Origin: Candidatus Dadabacteria bacterium
GTDB lineage: Bacteria > Desulfobacterota_D > UBA1144 > Nemesobacterales > UBA2774
Length of the DNA stretch: 42,997 bases
Reading direction: 5' to 3'
Assembly: GCA_020849425.1 (NCBI GenBank)
Contig: JADLGH010000070.1
Location: 1-42,997, forward strand
Positions 8,090-19,290 of the stretch are shown here, piece by piece. The translations under genes and the position numbers were made by a program. Position 1 is the first letter of the stretch. The number at the start of each line of letters is the position of its first letter. The notes beneath the pieces are model-generated. The model was not told the origin of the DNA. It made no database searches and was given only the letters and a program-made list of their open reading frames with translations.

Positions 8090-9442
8090 ATGGAAAACGA
8101 TACCGCTCAGGAGAGCGTCAGAAGGATTTCTGCGAACTTTGAGCTGGAGCTCCTCCGGCTTATTAAAACACTCAACCTCATTTCCCAGTCGAAAGAGCTT
8201 TTCCGCACACAGGCCGCGGGAATGGAAGCCTTCACCGCCGGGCACAGGATACGGCTTGGCGATCTCAAGGCGAAGCTGGCCCGGGACAGTGAAACGGGAG
8301 CCGCGCCGGGCGACCCGTTCACGGCCCCCGCCGAAAGGCCGCCCGTGCCCGATTACATTTCCGGCATAACGGAAGACATCGGAAACTATCTCGACGAGAT
8401 AGGCTCCGACCTCGAAAAGCTGAAAGCCGAGTATCTCGGAAAGCTCGATACGGTCTACTCGGTATATAATATCGAGCTCGGCGCATCGCAGACCGACCTC
8501 GACACGCGGCTGAGGGATCTCGAAAGGGAGCTCCTGGGCGTCCTGTCCGAAGCGCGGACCGCAAAAGCGCCCGAACCCGGGCCCGACGCCGGAGAAGCGT
8601 TCACACCCCCCCCCGCCCCCGAGGAGAAAGCCCCCGAGCCGGCGTTCGTGCCGAGGGTCGATTACATAGGCCCCGACCCTACTGTAGACAACATTACGAC
8701 CGTCATACCGGCCGAAAAGAAGCCCGAAGAGCCGGAAACGAAGGCCCCCGAAAAAAAAGAGGTGAAGGCGGCTAAGCCGTCGGGACATGCCGCACAGGCC
8801 GGGTTCAAGAGCCCCTACGTTATGAACGCGGTGCTTCTTTTCATGGGGCTTATACTGGGCGTCATCTTCTACGACGCCCTCATGAGAACGTGGGGCATAC
8901 AGGACTACACGAACGGGAAGAAGGCAGAGGCCCCTGCCGGAGCGCCCGTACAGGCGCCTGCGCCGGCCGAGCCTGCGGCCGAAGAGGGGAGGGCGGCCGT
9001 CACTGCAGGGCAGCCCAAAGCGCCGATGACCGCACCCGGGCCCGCCGCACCTGCCGCCGACGAGGAAACCCAAGCCGAGGCCGCGCCCGGGGTAAAGGCC
9101 CCGTCCTCACCCGCGCCGGAAAAAGCGCAGCCCGGGACGGCCGCCGAAGCGGGCGGCGCAGCGCAGCCCGCGGGGACCGCCACGGGAACCACGCCCGGGG
9201 AAACGCCTTCCGCCGCATCCGCCGCATCTGCTATCACGGGCGCGGCGGCCGTGTACACGGTGACAGGGCCCGGCGCCAACATCAGGAGCGGGCCGGGGAT
9301 GGGATACGACGTCGTGACCGAAGCCAGGGGAGGGGAGACCCTCGCCTCTACCGGCGAGGTACGGGGACGGTGGATAAAGGTCTCAGTGCCGGGCGGCGGC
9401 GAAGGATGGATATCCTCGAAGCTCCTCAGGGAAGCGCAGTAA
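8090..9442 (+). CDS. SH3-domain membrane protein with Pro/Ala-rich linker
   Basis: Coiled N-terminus, one TM segment (SPYVMNAVLLFMGLILGVIFYDAL), long PAE-rich linker, C-terminal SH3b (YTVTGPGANIRSGPGMGYDVV...GWISSKLL). Confidence 0.8.
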   Translation: MENDTAQESVRRISANFELELLRLIKTLNLISQSKELFRTQAAGMEAFTAGHRIRLGDLKAKLARDSETGAAPGDPFTAPAERPPVPDYISGITEDIGNYLDEIGSDLEKLKAEYLGKLDTVYSVYNIELGASQTDLDTRLRDLERELLGVLSEARTAKAPEPGPDAGEAFTPPPAPEEKAPEPAFVPRVDYIGPDPTVDNITTVIPAEKKPEEPETKAPEKKEVKAAKPSGHAAQAGFKSPYVMNAVLLFMGLILGVIFYDALMRTWGIQDYTNGKKAEAPAGAPVQAPAPAEPAAEEGRAAVTAGQPKAPMTAPGPAAPAADEETQAEAAPGVKAPSSPAPEKAQPGTAAEAGGAAQPAGTATGTTPGETPSAASAASAITGAAAVYTVTGPGANIRSGPGMGYDVVTEARGGETLASTGEVRGRWIKVSVPGGGEGWISSKLLREAQ

Positions 9443-9448
9443 TCCCAG

Positions 9449-9466
9449 AGGGAGGGCCCTCTCCCT
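9449..9466. terminator. Possible bidirectional terminator between convergent genes
   Basis: agggag-ggccct-ctccct between the convergent stops at 9442 and 9498. No strong U tract. Confidence 0.35.
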
Positions 9467-9497
9467 TCATTTCAGATATCGATAATACAGGAACGGG

Positions 9498-10169
9498 CTA
9501 TTCCGCGGGAGCGGGGTTCGTGCTCACGGCGGAGATACCGGGCTGGGGAATGAATCCCGTGCCGTAGAGGTTCCGGTAAATCTCCCCGGCTTTTTCATGC
9601 TGCCCCATTTCCTCGTAGGAGAGGGCGGTCTGGAGCCTCGATTGGGAACCGTACGGACTCGACGGGTCGTTGTTTATGATCTCGAAGTAGTCTATGGCCT
9701 CCTGCCATCTTCCCTGCCTGTAGCGGGCTATGCCTTTCTTTAAAACGGCGGCCTGGACCAGAAGACGCTCGGCGTTCCCGGAATTCGTGTACGTGTCCAG
9801 CATCGCGACGGCTTCGTCGTAATTCCCGCTCTCGTACTGTATCAGCCCGGAGTAATAGGCGGCGAGGGACGCAGCCGGGGTGTTCGGGTATTCGTCCCTT
9901 ATGGCGGCGAACTCCGAAAGGGCTTCTTCGCTCGCCCCGGAGTTGTACTGCGCGACGGCTGCGGAGAACCTCTCACCGGCTATGTCGCCCTTCTTGCCCG
10001 ACATCCCGGCGGCTATGTATCCGATGACGATCAGGGCGATGATAATAACGACCCCGATCACTATTTTTTTCGAATGGTCGGCGAAATATTCGAAGCCCGA
10101 AACGACCGTTGAAACGAACTTGTCGGGCCCTTTAAGCTCTTTTTCAGTGTACTTGATACGTTTTGCCAT
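9498..10169 (-). CDS. Tetratricopeptide (YfgM/TPR_21-like) membrane protein
   Basis: N-terminal TM (KKIVIGVVIIIALIVIGYIAAG) followed by TPR-like repeats (AASLAAYYSGLIQYESGNYDEAVAMLD, KKGIARYRQGRWQEAIDYFE). Confidence 0.75.
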   Translation of the reverse strand: MAKRIKYTEKELKGPDKFVSTVVSGFEYFADHSKKIVIGVVIIIALIVIGYIAAGMSGKKGDIAGERFSAAVAQYNSGASEEALSEFAAIRDEYPNTPAASLAAYYSGLIQYESGNYDEAVAMLDTYTNSGNAERLLVQAAVLKKGIARYRQGRWQEAIDYFEIINNDPSSPYGSQSRLQTALSYEEMGQHEKAGEIYRNLYGTGFIPQPGISAVSTNPAPAE

Positions 10170-10296
10170 GCGGGAAATTATAATCGGGGGCCCGGGAAAT
10201 TCAAGCGGAGGAAACGCGCCTGCGGGCGCATTCGGGAAAGAGGCTTTCCTTGCGATTGACGGGTACTGTGGCTAAACTTGTCTCTACTCCTTTACC

Positions 10297-11727
10297 ATGA
10301 CGAGAACAGTATCGCTGTCGCTTATAATCCTTTCTTTTTTCGTTTTTTTCGCCGGGAGGGCGCTCACCCAGGGTCCGCCTCCGGAGAGGGACGAATACAC
10401 ACCCGCCGAAAGCCGTACGCCCGGAGAGGTGATAGTCCTCGAGATAAACGGGACGATAAACCCGGCCACGCTCGATTACATAAGGACGGGACTGGATACG
10501 GCCGAGGCGAGCTCGGCGGAGGCCCTCGTCATACTCCTCGATACGCCGGGCGGCCTTCTGACATCAACTAAAGAAATCGTAAAGCTGATATTGAACTCCC
10601 CCGTGCCGGTAGTCGTGTACGTTTCGCCCAGGGGCGCGTCGGCGACGTCGGCAGGGGTCTTCATAACCCTTTCGGCGAACATAGCCGCCATGGCCCCCGG
10701 AACCAGCATAGGCGCGGCGCACCCCGTATCCCTCGGGCCCGGAGGGGGCGAGGAAAAGAAGGAAAGCCCCGGGGAGAAGCCGGCGGAGGACGACAAGAAG
10801 CCCGGCGGCGAAAAGGAGCCTTCTTCCGGAGATAAATCGAACGACGGCATAATGGGAGAGAAGCTCGAGAATTACGCCTCGTCTTTCATAGAGAGCATAG
10901 CCGAGGAAAGGGGGCGGAACGTCGAGTGGGCCGAGGAGGCCGTAAGGAAGAGCGACTCCATAACGTCGAGCGAGGCCCTCGAGCTGAACGTCATAGACAT
11001 CATCGAGCCCGACCTGCCGGCGCTGCTCGCGTCGATAAACGGATGGAAGGTCAGGGTTTCGGACGGCGAGAGGACGCTCCTTACGAAGGACGCCCCCGTA
11101 AGGAACGTGGGCATGACGGCCAAGCAGAAATTCATAGACATCATCAGCACGCCCGATATAGCGTTCCTTCTGCTATCCCTGGGCTCGCTCGGGCTGCTGC
11201 TCGAATTCTATAACCCGGGGCTTATATTCCCGGGCGTGGCCGGCGTGGTGTGCCTGCTGATGGGGTTCGTATCGTTCCAGGTGCTGCCGTTCAATTACGC
11301 CGGCATAGCGCTCCTCGCCGTGGGTATAGCGCTCTTCATCGCCGAGGTGTACGTCACGGGATACGGGCTCCTCGCCGTGGGTGGGCTCGTCAGCTTCGCG
11401 CTCGGAGCGCTCCTTCTTTTCGACACTCCGGAGTCCGACGTCCGCGTGGGATTCGACGTCGTCATAGCATCGACGCTCGCATTCGGCGCATTCTTCGCAT
11501 ACGTTATATTTTATTTGATAAAGGCGCAAAGGCTCGCGCCGCGCCTGGGGATGGAAGGCCTCACGGGCGAGGCGGGCGACGCCGTATCCGACATACACGC
11601 ATCGGGTAAGGTGTATATAAACGGAGAGTACTGGGACGCCGTCAGCGACGAGCCCATAGGGAAGGGCGAGAGGGTAAGGGTCGAGGAAGCCCTCGAAGGC
11701 TTTAGGCTCAAGGTCAGAAAGGCTTGA
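10297..11727 (+). CDS. NfeD-family membrane-bound serine protease (ClpP class)
   Basis: Signal peptide, [60 protein letters not shown]-terminal multi-TM region and NfeD OB-fold ([33 protein letters not shown]). Confidence 0.88.
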   Translation: MTRTVSLSLIILSFFVFFAGRALTQGPPPERDEYTPAESRTPGEVIVLEINGTINPATLDYIRTGLDTAEASSAEALVILLDTPGGLLTSTKEIVKLILNSPVPVVVYVSPRGASATSAGVFITLSANIAAMAPGTSIGAAHPVSLGPGGGEEKKESPGEKPAEDDKKPGGEKEPSSGDKSNDGIMGEKLENYASSFIESIAEERGRNVEWAEEAVRKSDSITSSEALELNVIDIIEPDLPALLASINGWKVRVSDGERTLLTKDAPVRNVGMTAKQKFIDIISTPDIAFLLLSLGSLGLLLEFYNPGLIFPGVAGVVCLLMGFVSFQVLPFNYAGIALLAVGIALFIAEVYVTGYGLLAVGGLVSFALGALLLFDTPESDVRVGFDVVIASTLAFGAFFAYVIFYLIKAQRLAPRLGMEGLTGEAGDAVSDIHASGKVYINGEYWDAVSDEPIGKGERVRVEEALEGFRLKVRKA

Positions 11728-11752
11728 TCAAATTTTCACAGGAGGCCCGCAC

Positions 11753-12502
11753 ATGTTTTCACCGGTCGTAATATTCGTAGTGATAATCGCGATACTCATT
11801 CTATCCGGCGTCAGGATCCTCAACGAGTACGAAAGGGGGGTCGTGTTCAGGCTCGGGAGGATCGTCGCCCCGAAAGGCCCCGGCTTTAAGTGGATAATCC
11901 CGATGGTGGACAAGATGATAAAGATAAGCCTCAGGATTATCACCATGGACGTCCCGCCGCAGGACATCATCACGAAGGACAACGTTTCGGTTAAGGTGAA
12001 CGCCGTCGTTTATTTCCGCGTCGTCGATCCGGTAAAGGCCGTCATACAGGTCGAGAATTATCTCTACGCGACGTCGCAGCTCGCGCAGACTACGCTCCGT
12101 AGCATACTCGGTCAGGTGGAGCTCGACCAGCTCCTTGCCGAAAGGGAGACGCTCAACATAAAGCTCCAGGAGGTCCTCGACAAGCAGACCGACCCCTGGG
12201 GGATAAAGGTTACGCTCGTGGAGGTGAAGTACGTGGACCTCCCGCAGGAGATGCAGCGCGCCATGGCGAGGCAGGCCGAGGCCGAGAGGGAAAGGCGGGC
12301 GAAGGTCATCGCGGCCGAGGGCGAATACCAGGCGGCGGCGAAGCTGTCGGAGGCGTCCGACATACTGTCGAAGAACCCGATGGCTCTTCAATTGAGGTAC
12401 CTCCAGACGATGTCCGAGATGGCGTCCGAGAAGAGCTCGACGATAGTGTTCCCGCTCCCGCTCGACCTGATTACGCCGCTCTTGAAGAAGCTGTCCGACT
12501 AA
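11753..12502 (+). CDS. Slipin/stomatin (SPFH domain) protein
   Basis: [73 protein letters not shown]; adjacent to NfeD as in known NfeD-slipin pairs. Confidence 0.92.
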   Translation: MFSPVVIFVVIIAILILSGVRILNEYERGVVFRLGRIVAPKGPGFKWIIPMVDKMIKISLRIITMDVPPQDIITKDNVSVKVNAVVYFRVVDPVKAVIQVENYLYATSQLAQTTLRSILGQVELDQLLAERETLNIKLQEVLDKQTDPWGIKVTLVEVKYVDLPQEMQRAMARQAEAERERRAKVIAAEGEYQAAAKLSEASDILSKNPMALQLRYLQTMSEMASEKSSTIVFPLPLDLITPLLKKLSD

Positions 12503-12535
12503 GCGCATAAGAGAAACCGGACAAGGAGAACAGCC

Positions 12536-14194
12536 TTGAGAACAGCACCCCTTTACGCAGCCCTTATTTCGATACTCCTGCTCGCGGCCGTTTCGTGCAA
12601 GTCGGGCGGCGAAGAGAACGAGACCGCAACGAACGAAGACGCCGCCACCCGGGAGAGCCCCGGTGCGGGCGAGCCCGTGGATGGGGACTGGCTCATTTAT
12701 CACCTCGGCGCCGAGCCCGGGACGCTGAACCCGATCGTCGCGACGGACGCTTACGAAGGGGTTATCAACGGCGGCAACGTATACGAAACCCTCATCGAGC
12801 GCGACAACGAGACGCTCGAGTTAAAGCCCCTCCTTGCGGAGTCGTGGGAGATATCCGAGGACAAGCTCACGTATACGTTCAAGATAAGGGAAGGCATAAA
12901 GTGGCACGACGGGACTCCTTTCACGTCGGCGGACGTGGTGTTCTCGTACAAGACAATAATGAACCCCAAGGTGGACGCGCCGCAGTTAAGGAGCTACTAC
13001 CAGGAGATAAGGGACGTCGAGGCGATAGACGACTACACGGTGAAGTTCACGTACGCGAGGCCCTATTTCCTCGCGCTCGAATTCTGCGGGGGGATGCCGA
13101 TAGTCCCGAAGCACATATTCGAGAAAGGGGACTTCAACACCAACCCCGCCGGCAGGAGCCCCGTCGGAACGGGCCCGTTCAAGTTCGTGAAGTGGACGAC
13201 CGGGAGGGAAGTCGTCCTCGAAAAGAACCCCGATTACTGGGGCGAGAAGCCCCACATCAACAGGATAGTCTTCAGGATCATCACCGACTCTTCCGTGGCG
13301 CTCCAGGTGCTTAAGCGCCAGGAGCTCGACGTCGCGAGCCTGTCCCCCATCCAGTGGGAGAAGCAGACCGGCTCGCCCGACTTCGAAAAGCACTTCGACA
13401 AGTTCAGCTACTTCACGCCCAACTACAGCTATATAGGATGGAACTCGAGAAGGCCCTATTTCGCCGACAAGCGCGTGAGAACGGCGCTGGCCCATCTCGT
13501 TAACAGGGAGCTCATACTGGACAAGGTCATGTACGGCCTCGGGGCCATCGTGACGAACCCCTTCTACATAAACAGCCCCGAGTACGATAAATCCATCGAG
13601 CCCATACCCTACGACCCGGCGGCGGCGAGGAAGCTCCTCGAAGAGGCCGGGTGGCTGGACCACGACGGCGACGGCATAAGGGACAAGGACGGCGTTAAGT
13701 TCTCGTTCGAGTTCCTGATACCGGGAGGCTCGGAGACGGGCGAGAAGATAGCGACGATCCTCAAGGAAGAGCTCGACGGGATGGGTATCGACATGACCAT
13801 CAGGAAGACGGAATGGGCTGTCTTCACGACGAGGCTCAACGAGAGGAACTTCGACGCCGTGACGCTCGCGTGGTCGATGGGCATCGAATCCGACCCCTAC
13901 CAGATATGGAGCTCGACGCAGGCCGAATCGGGCTCGAACTTCATAGGGTTCAAGAACGCCGAAGCGGACAGGCTGATCGAAACGGCCCGTAAGGAATTCG
14001 ACAGGGACAAGCGCATCAAGCTCTACAGGCGGTTCTCGGAGATCATACACGAGGAGCAGCCCTACACGTTTCTCTTCTGCCGGAAGGCCACAGTGGCCGT
14101 GAACAAGCGGTTTGAGAACGTAACGGTCTACCCCCTCGGCATAGAGCCCACCGAATGGTACGTGCCGCTCCCGCTCCAGAGATACAAGGAATAG
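12536..14194 (+). CDS. Peptide/oligopeptide ABC transporter substrate-binding lipoprotein (SBP family 5)
   Basis: Lipobox LLAAVSCKSG; EPGTLNPIVATDAYEG, LAESWEISEDKLTYTFKIREGIKWHDGTPFTSADVVFSY. TTG start with aaggag upstream. Confidence 0.93.
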   Translation: MRTAPLYAALISILLLAAVSCKSGGEENETATNEDAATRESPGAGEPVDGDWLIYHLGAEPGTLNPIVATDAYEGVINGGNVYETLIERDNETLELKPLLAESWEISEDKLTYTFKIREGIKWHDGTPFTSADVVFSYKTIMNPKVDAPQLRSYYQEIRDVEAIDDYTVKFTYARPYFLALEFCGGMPIVPKHIFEKGDFNTNPAGRSPVGTGPFKFVKWTTGREVVLEKNPDYWGEKPHINRIVFRIITDSSVALQVLKRQELDVASLSPIQWEKQTGSPDFEKHFDKFSYFTPNYSYIGWNSRRPYFADKRVRTALAHLVNRELILDKVMYGLGAIVTNPFYINSPEYDKSIEPIPYDPAAARKLLEEAGWLDHDGDGIRDKDGVKFSFEFLIPGGSETGEKIATILKEELDGMGIDMTIRKTEWAVFTTRLNERNFDAVTLAWSMGIESDPYQIWSSTQAESGSNFIGFKNAEADRLIETARKEFDRDKRIKLYRRFSEIIHEEQPYTFLFCRKATVAVNKRFENVTVYPLGIEPTEWYVPLPLQRYKE

Positions 14195-14424
14195 CCGCCG
14201 AGCCTCAGTCCCGCGCGGTTTGCGGCGGGGGGATGAGGCGGACTATAGAGTTGTGCGGGCGGACTGTAGAGGTGCGGGCGGGTTACAGGCGCGCGCGCCG
14301 CGAGCCCGCAGCACGGGGCGGAATCTCGAAAACCCTATATCCGCCGGGCCGGGAATAAGTATAATTGTATTCTGTATGTCGAAGCAGTACGGTTTAAACG
14401 CATACAATTCCCTTTGACCCGGAC

Positions 14425-15426
14425 ATGAGAGATTATTTAATAAAGCGGCTCTTCCTTCTTATACCCACTATGCTGGGTATCACCATCATTACGTTCTTTA
14501 TAATCCAGCTCGCGCCCGGAAACCCCGTCGAAAGGAAGCTCCAGCTCGACGAGGGGATAAAATCGGAAGCGATAACGCAGCAGATAGTCGAGGAAACGAA
14601 GAAGCTCTACGGGCTCGACAAGCCCATATACGAGCGGTACGGGATATGGCTCAAGCAGATAGTGACGCTCGACTTCGGGAGGTCCTACAAGGACCACAGG
14701 CCCGTCATCGACAAGATAGCCGAGCGCCTGCCCATTACAATAACCCTCAATATATTATCCATATTTATTATATACCTTATAGCCATTCCCCTGGGGGTGT
14801 ATTCCGCCGTCAGGACGGGATCGTTCATGGAGAGGTCGAGCACGTTCTTCCTCTTCATATTGTATTCGATACCGAGCTTCTGGATGGCCATGATACTGAT
14901 ATTCTTTCTCGGGGGAGGGGAATACTGGAACGTCTTCCCCGTTTACGGGATACTGTCGCCGGGGGCCGAGACCTACCCGTTTTATAAAAAGGCCCTCGAC
15001 TTCCTCTGGCACATCGTTCTCCCCGTGTTCTGTCTCACGTACGGGAGCTTCGCCTATCTTTCGAGGTTCCAGAAGGGGAGCCTCCTCGAAGTGCTGAGGG
15101 AGGATTTCGTGAGGACCGCGACGGCGAAGGGCCTTCCCCCGTCGAAGGTGATTCTCCGGCACGCCCTCCGTAACGCCCTCATCCCCATAATCACGATACT
15201 CGCCGGGATACTGCCCGCGATGATAGGAGGGAGCGTCATAATCGAGACGATATTCTCCATACCCGGCATAGGTCAGCTCGGGTTCGAGTCCGTCCTCGCG
15301 AGGGACTACCCAATGATAATGGCCATCGCCACGATATCTGCCTTCCTCACCCTTCTCGGGATACTGTTTTCCGACATCGTCTACGTCCTCATCGACCCGA
15401 GGATAAGCTTCGGAGGCAGGCGTTGA
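14425..15426 (+). CDS. Dipeptide/oligopeptide ABC transporter permease (DppB-like)
   Basis: MRDYLIKRLFLLIPTMLGITIITFFIIQLAPGNP; EDFVRTATAKGLPPSKVILRHALRNALIPIITI. Confidence 0.93.
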   Translation: MRDYLIKRLFLLIPTMLGITIITFFIIQLAPGNPVERKLQLDEGIKSEAITQQIVEETKKLYGLDKPIYERYGIWLKQIVTLDFGRSYKDHRPVIDKIAERLPITITLNILSIFIIYLIAIPLGVYSAVRTGSFMERSSTFFLFILYSIPSFWMAMILIFFLGGGEYWNVFPVYGILSPGAETYPFYKKALDFLWHIVLPVFCLTYGSFAYLSRFQKGSLLEVLREDFVRTATAKGLPPSKVILRHALRNALIPIITILAGILPAMIGGSVIIETIFSIPGIGQLGFESVLARDYPMIMAIATISAFLTLLGILFSDIVYVLIDPRISFGGRR

Positions 15427-16427
15427 GCGAGCCGAAGAGCCCCGGATTCTGGGGGAGCGTCTGGGAGAAGTTCAAGCGCGACAGGTTCGCGCTGGGCGCT
15501 CTCGTCGTCATCGTCGTTCTCTTCGGCATCGCGGTCTTCCAGGACTTCCTGGCAGGCAGCAGGCCGATAGTTCTCAAATACGAGGGTGAATATTACTTCC
15601 CGGTCCTCTTCCAGTACCCCGAATTTTTCCAGACGGATTTCAAGGACCTCGTGAAGGAGCTCCCCGGGGGGGACTTCGCAGTGTTCCCGCCCGTCAGGTA
15701 CAGCCCGACGGAGAACGACCTCCTGTCGATCCTGGTCCCGCCGTCGTCCGAGCACTATTTCGGCACGGACGACCGCGGCAGGGACGTTCTCTCGCGACTG
15801 ATACACGGGGCCCGCATATCGCTCTCCATCGGATTCATAGCCGTCGGCATATCGGCGATCATCGGAATCATACTGGGCGGCATAGCGGGGTATTACGGCG
15901 GGAAGACGGACTTCATCGTCTCGCGGCTTTTCGAGGTGATGATGACGTTCCCGGTTTTCTTCCTGATACTGACGATCCTCGCCTTCAGGGACCCGAGCAT
16001 ATACAACATCATGATAGTGATAGGCGTCACGAGCTGGACGGGCGTAGCGAGGCTGATAAGGGGCGAGTTCCTCCGGCTCCGGAAGTACGGGTACGTGGAC
16101 GCCGCCATAGCCCTCGGCGGGAACGACGCCCGTGTGATGACGAAGCACATGCTCCCGAACGCGCTCGCCCCCGTGCTGGTCGACTGCACGTTCGGAATCG
16201 CGGGCGCGATACTGGTCGAATCGGCGCTCAGCTTTTTAGGGTTCGGCGTGCCGCCCCCCGACCCTAGCTGGGGCGACATACTCTCGCAGTCCCAGAGGTA
16301 CGTGGATTTCGCATGGTGGCTTGTCCTATTCCCCGGCGCGGCTATATTTTTAACTGTGACGGCTTTTAACCTCGTGGGCGAAGGATTCCGTAACGCGGTC
16401 GATCCGAAATTCACCGGAGACGGCTGA
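15423..16427 (+). CDS. Dipeptide/oligopeptide ABC transporter permease (DppC-like)
   Basis: HYFGTDDRGRDVLSRLIHGARISLSIGF; AAIALGGNDARVMTKHMLPNALAPVLV. TTG start overlaps the dppB-like stop. Confidence 0.93.
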   Translation: MSEPKSPGFWGSVWEKFKRDRFALGALVVIVVLFGIAVFQDFLAGSRPIVLKYEGEYYFPVLFQYPEFFQTDFKDLVKELPGGDFAVFPPVRYSPTENDLLSILVPPSSEHYFGTDDRGRDVLSRLIHGARISLSIGFIAVGISAIIGIILGGIAGYYGGKTDFIVSRLFEVMMTFPVFFLILTILAFRDPSIYNIMIVIGVTSWTGVARLIRGEFLRLRKYGYVDAAIALGGNDARVMTKHMLPNALAPVLVDCTFGIAGAILVESALSFLGFGVPPPDPSWGDILSQSQRYVDFAWWLVLFPGAAIFLTVTAFNLVGEGFRNAVDPKFTGDG

Positions 16428-16482
16428 CATGTAGATCAAAACGAAGGTATAAACGAAACGAGACATACGAGAAGACATATAA

Positions 16483-17466
16483 ATGGACAGTGCGCTCGAA
16501 ATAAGGGATTTGAGGATTTCATTCTCGGCCAGGGGTAAAAAGCTCGAGGTCGTAAGCGGCGTTTCGCTGACAGTGCCGAAGGGGAAGATCATAGGCGTCG
16601 TCGGGGAGAGCGGCTGCGGGAAGACCGTGACGGCGCTCTCGGTCATGCGTCTCATCCCCGAGCCCCCAGGCAGCATAGACTCGGGCGAGGTTATATTCGA
16701 CGACGGGAACCTCCTAGAATATAGCGAGAGGGACATGCGCGCCGTCCGCGGGAACAGGATATCCATGATATTCCAGGAGCCGATAAGCTCGCTCAACCCC
16801 GTTTTCACGGTCGGCGACCAGATAGGCGAGGCGCTCAGGACGCATCTTAAAATCTCGAAGCGGGAGGAGAGGCAGAGGGTCGTAGAGCTCCTTAAGCTCG
16901 TCGGCATCCCGGCCCCCGAGAGGCGCATGAAGAACTACCCCCACGAGATGAGCGGCGGGATGTCGCAGAGGGTGATGATAGCGATGGCGCTCGCGTGCAG
17001 TCCCGAGGTGCTCATCGCGGACGAGCCGACGACCGCGCTCGACGTGACGATACAGGCGGGGATACTCGAGCTCATAGACGACCTCCGCGTGAAGATGGGA
17101 ATGGCCGTGCTCCTGATTACGCACGACCTAGGCATAGTCGCCGAGGTGGCTCACAAGGTGTACGTCATGTACGCGGGCAAGGTCGTCGAGGACGCCGCGA
17201 CGAAAGACCTCTTCGCCGACCCGAAGCACCCCTACACCGTCGGGCTCCTGCATTCGATCCCCGACTTAAGGGACAGTAAAGAGAAGCTGGACGCGATTCC
17301 GGGCGTCGTGCCGAGCCCGGGCGACTTCCCGCCGGGATGCAGGTTCCAGGACCGCTGCCCGCTCGTCATAGACAAGTGCAGGGCGGAAGAGCCGCCCCTC
17401 GCCGAGCACGCCCCGGGGCATCTATCGGCATGCTGGCGGGCGGACGACGTCGAGCTCAAGGTATGA
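16483..17466 (+). CDS. Oligopeptide ABC transporter ATP-binding protein (DppD/OppD-like)
   Basis: Walker A GESGCGKT, signature MSGGMSQRV, Walker [17 protein letters not shown]-terminal GCRFQDRCP. Confidence 0.94.
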   Translation: MDSALEIRDLRISFSARGKKLEVVSGVSLTVPKGKIIGVVGESGCGKTVTALSVMRLIPEPPGSIDSGEVIFDDGNLLEYSERDMRAVRGNRISMIFQEPISSLNPVFTVGDQIGEALRTHLKISKREERQRVVELLKLVGIPAPERRMKNYPHEMSGGMSQRVMIAMALACSPEVLIADEPTTALDVTIQAGILELIDDLRVKMGMAVLLITHDLGIVAEVAHKVYVMYAGKVVEDAATKDLFADPKHPYTVGLLHSIPDLRDSKEKLDAIPGVVPSPGDFPPGCRFQDRCPLVIDKCRAEEPPLAEHAPGHLSACWRADDVELKV

Positions 17467-17473
17467 CAGGCGT

Positions 17474-18436
17474 ATGAAAGAACTGCTCAGGATAAACGGT
17501 CTCAAAAAATATTTCCCCATAACCTCGGGGATACTCTCGCGCGTGTCGAACTACGTGAAGGCCGTCGACGGAATCGATCTCGCGATAGGCCGCGGCGAGA
17601 CCGTAGGGCTCGTCGGCGAGAGCGGCTGCGGCAAGACCACGCTCGGGAAAACTATAATAAAGCTCCACGAGCCGACCGGCGGCGAGATAATCTTCGAGGA
17701 GAGGGACATCACGAACCTTTCGACCTCGGGCATGCGCCCCGTGAGGAAGCGTATGCAGATCGTGTTCCAGGACCCGTACGGCTCGCTCAATCCCAGGATG
17801 AAGGTCGAGGACATCGTGTCCGAGGGGCTCGTCATACACGGCGTCTCCTCGAACGCGGAGAGGAGGGAGGCCGTAAGGGAAACGATGCGGACGGTCGGCC
17901 TCAGGGAAGACGCCCTCGCGCGCTATCCGCACGAGTTCTCGGGCGGGCAGAGGCAGAGGATAGCCATCGCCCGGGCCATAGCGCTCCGGCCCGACTTCAT
18001 CGTATGCGACGAGCCGATATCGGCGCTCGACGTTTCCGTTCAGGCGCAGATAATAAACCTCTTCATAGAGCTGCAGGAAAGATTCGGCCTCACTTATCTA
18101 TTCATATCCCACGACCTCCGGGTCGTAAAGCACATAAGCGACAGGGTTGCAGTCATGTACCTCGGGAAGATAATCGAGCTTGCGGCGAGCAGGGAGCTTT
18201 ACGAAAACCCCCTCCATCCGTACACGAAAATCCTCATATCTTCCGTCCCGGTGGCCGACCCCACGCGCAAAAGAGAGGCGGCCGTCTTAAAGGGCGACGT
18301 GCCGAGCCCGATCGATCCGCCCGGGGGCTGCGCCTTCCATCCCCGCTGCCCCATAGCCGTCGAGAAGTGCAGCCGGGAAGAGCCCGCGCTCCGCGACGCG
18401 GGCGGCGGGCACATGGTCGCCTGCCACCTCGTCTGA
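17474..18436 (+). CDS. Oligopeptide ABC transporter ATP-binding protein (DppF/OppF-like)
   Basis: Walker [50 protein letters not shown]. Confidence 0.94.
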   Translation: MKELLRINGLKKYFPITSGILSRVSNYVKAVDGIDLAIGRGETVGLVGESGCGKTTLGKTIIKLHEPTGGEIIFEERDITNLSTSGMRPVRKRMQIVFQDPYGSLNPRMKVEDIVSEGLVIHGVSSNAERREAVRETMRTVGLREDALARYPHEFSGGQRQRIAIARAIALRPDFIVCDEPISALDVSVQAQIINLFIELQERFGLTYLFISHDLRVVKHISDRVAVMYLGKIIELAASRELYENPLHPYTKILISSVPVADPTRKREAAVLKGDVPSPIDPPGGCAFHPRCPIAVEKCSREEPALRDAGGGHMVACHLV

Positions 18437-18455
18437 CCCCCCGGTCATCCTTAAC

Positions 18456-18483
18456 TTGCAAATGGATTATCTTGTATTATTAT
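18456..18483 (+). promoter_or_regulatory. Predicted sigma70-type promoter for the yceD-rpmF-fab operon
   Basis: ttgcaa, 16 bp, tattat. Confidence 0.45.
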
Positions 18484-18529
18484 TTAGTTCCGTTAAATTC
18501 GAGGTAGTTTTCTTCGGCGAGTTCGGGCA

Positions 18530-19042
18530 ATGAAAATCAGGGTATCGGATATTGGGGACGAGGGTCTACACATTGAAACACACAGGGACCCTCGGTGGCT
18601 GAACAATATCCCCGAGCTCTGGTCGGGCGACGAAGAAATGAGGCTCGTCTCCGGTATAGACGTCGATATCGAGCTGACGAAGGTGCTGAGGGAAGTGTCC
18701 GTCCTGGGCAACGTCTCTTTTACGATAGAGGCCCCCTGCGCGCTTTGTCTCGAGCCTGTAAGGCTTGACATAAGCCCGGAGATTAGGCTTATACTTTCGC
18801 CGTCCGAAAAGGTGGAAGACGACGACGATCTCGAACACGAAACGTACAGGGGAGAGGACGTCGATCTCGGGGATTATCTCAGGGAGCTTATAGCCGTATC
18901 GCTCCCGGTGAAGGTGATATGCCGGGACGACTGCAGGGGGCTTTGCCCCGAATGCGGCACGAACCTCAACCGCGAGACGTGCGAGTGCAGCAAGAAGTGG
19001 AAAGACCCGAGGTTCGAGGGGCTCGAAAAATTTAAACTTTGA
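18530..19042 (+). CDS. yceD: YceD/DUF177 family protein (large rRNA subunit accumulation)
   Basis: APCALCLEPVRLDI, CRDDCRGLCPECGTNLNRETCEC...DPRFEGLEKFKL; directly upstream of rpmF as is typical. Confidence 0.88.
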   Translation: MKIRVSDIGDEGLHIETHRDPRWLNNIPELWSGDEEMRLVSGIDVDIELTKVLREVSVLGNVSFTIEAPCALCLEPVRLDISPEIRLILSPSEKVEDDDDLEHETYRGEDVDLGDYLRELIAVSLPVKVICRDDCRGLCPECGTNLNRETCECSKKWKDPRFEGLEKFKL

Positions 19043-19064
19043 GAAGGTAAGGGAGATATAGATT

Positions 19065-19259
19065 ATGGGACTGCCGAAAAGAAAACACTCCAAGTCCAGA
19101 TCCAGAAAGAACAGAACCCACTACAAGATAGCGGCTCCCGGCGTATCCGTATGCCGGAACTGCGGCGAGCACAAGCCGCCGCACAGGGCGTGTCCGAGCT
19201 GTGGCTTCCACAAGGGCAGGACGTTCATAAAAGAAAAGCAGGAAGAGATCCAGTCCTGA
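19065..19259 (+). CDS. rpmF: 50S ribosomal protein L32
   Basis: MGLPKRKHSKSRSRKNRTHYKIAAPGVSVCRNCGEHKPPHRACPSCGFHKGR. Confidence 0.96.
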   Translation: MGLPKRKHSKSRSRKNRTHYKIAAPGVSVCRNCGEHKPPHRACPSCGFHKGRTFIKEKQEEIQS

Positions 19260-19290
19260 ACGGCGGCGGCCGTAAAGGAATAAGGTTTAC

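Noticed and set aside
15270-15300. tRNA T-arm-like gggttcgagtcc
   Set aside because: Lies in frame within the dppB-like CDS (LGFESVL) with no cloverleaf around it.
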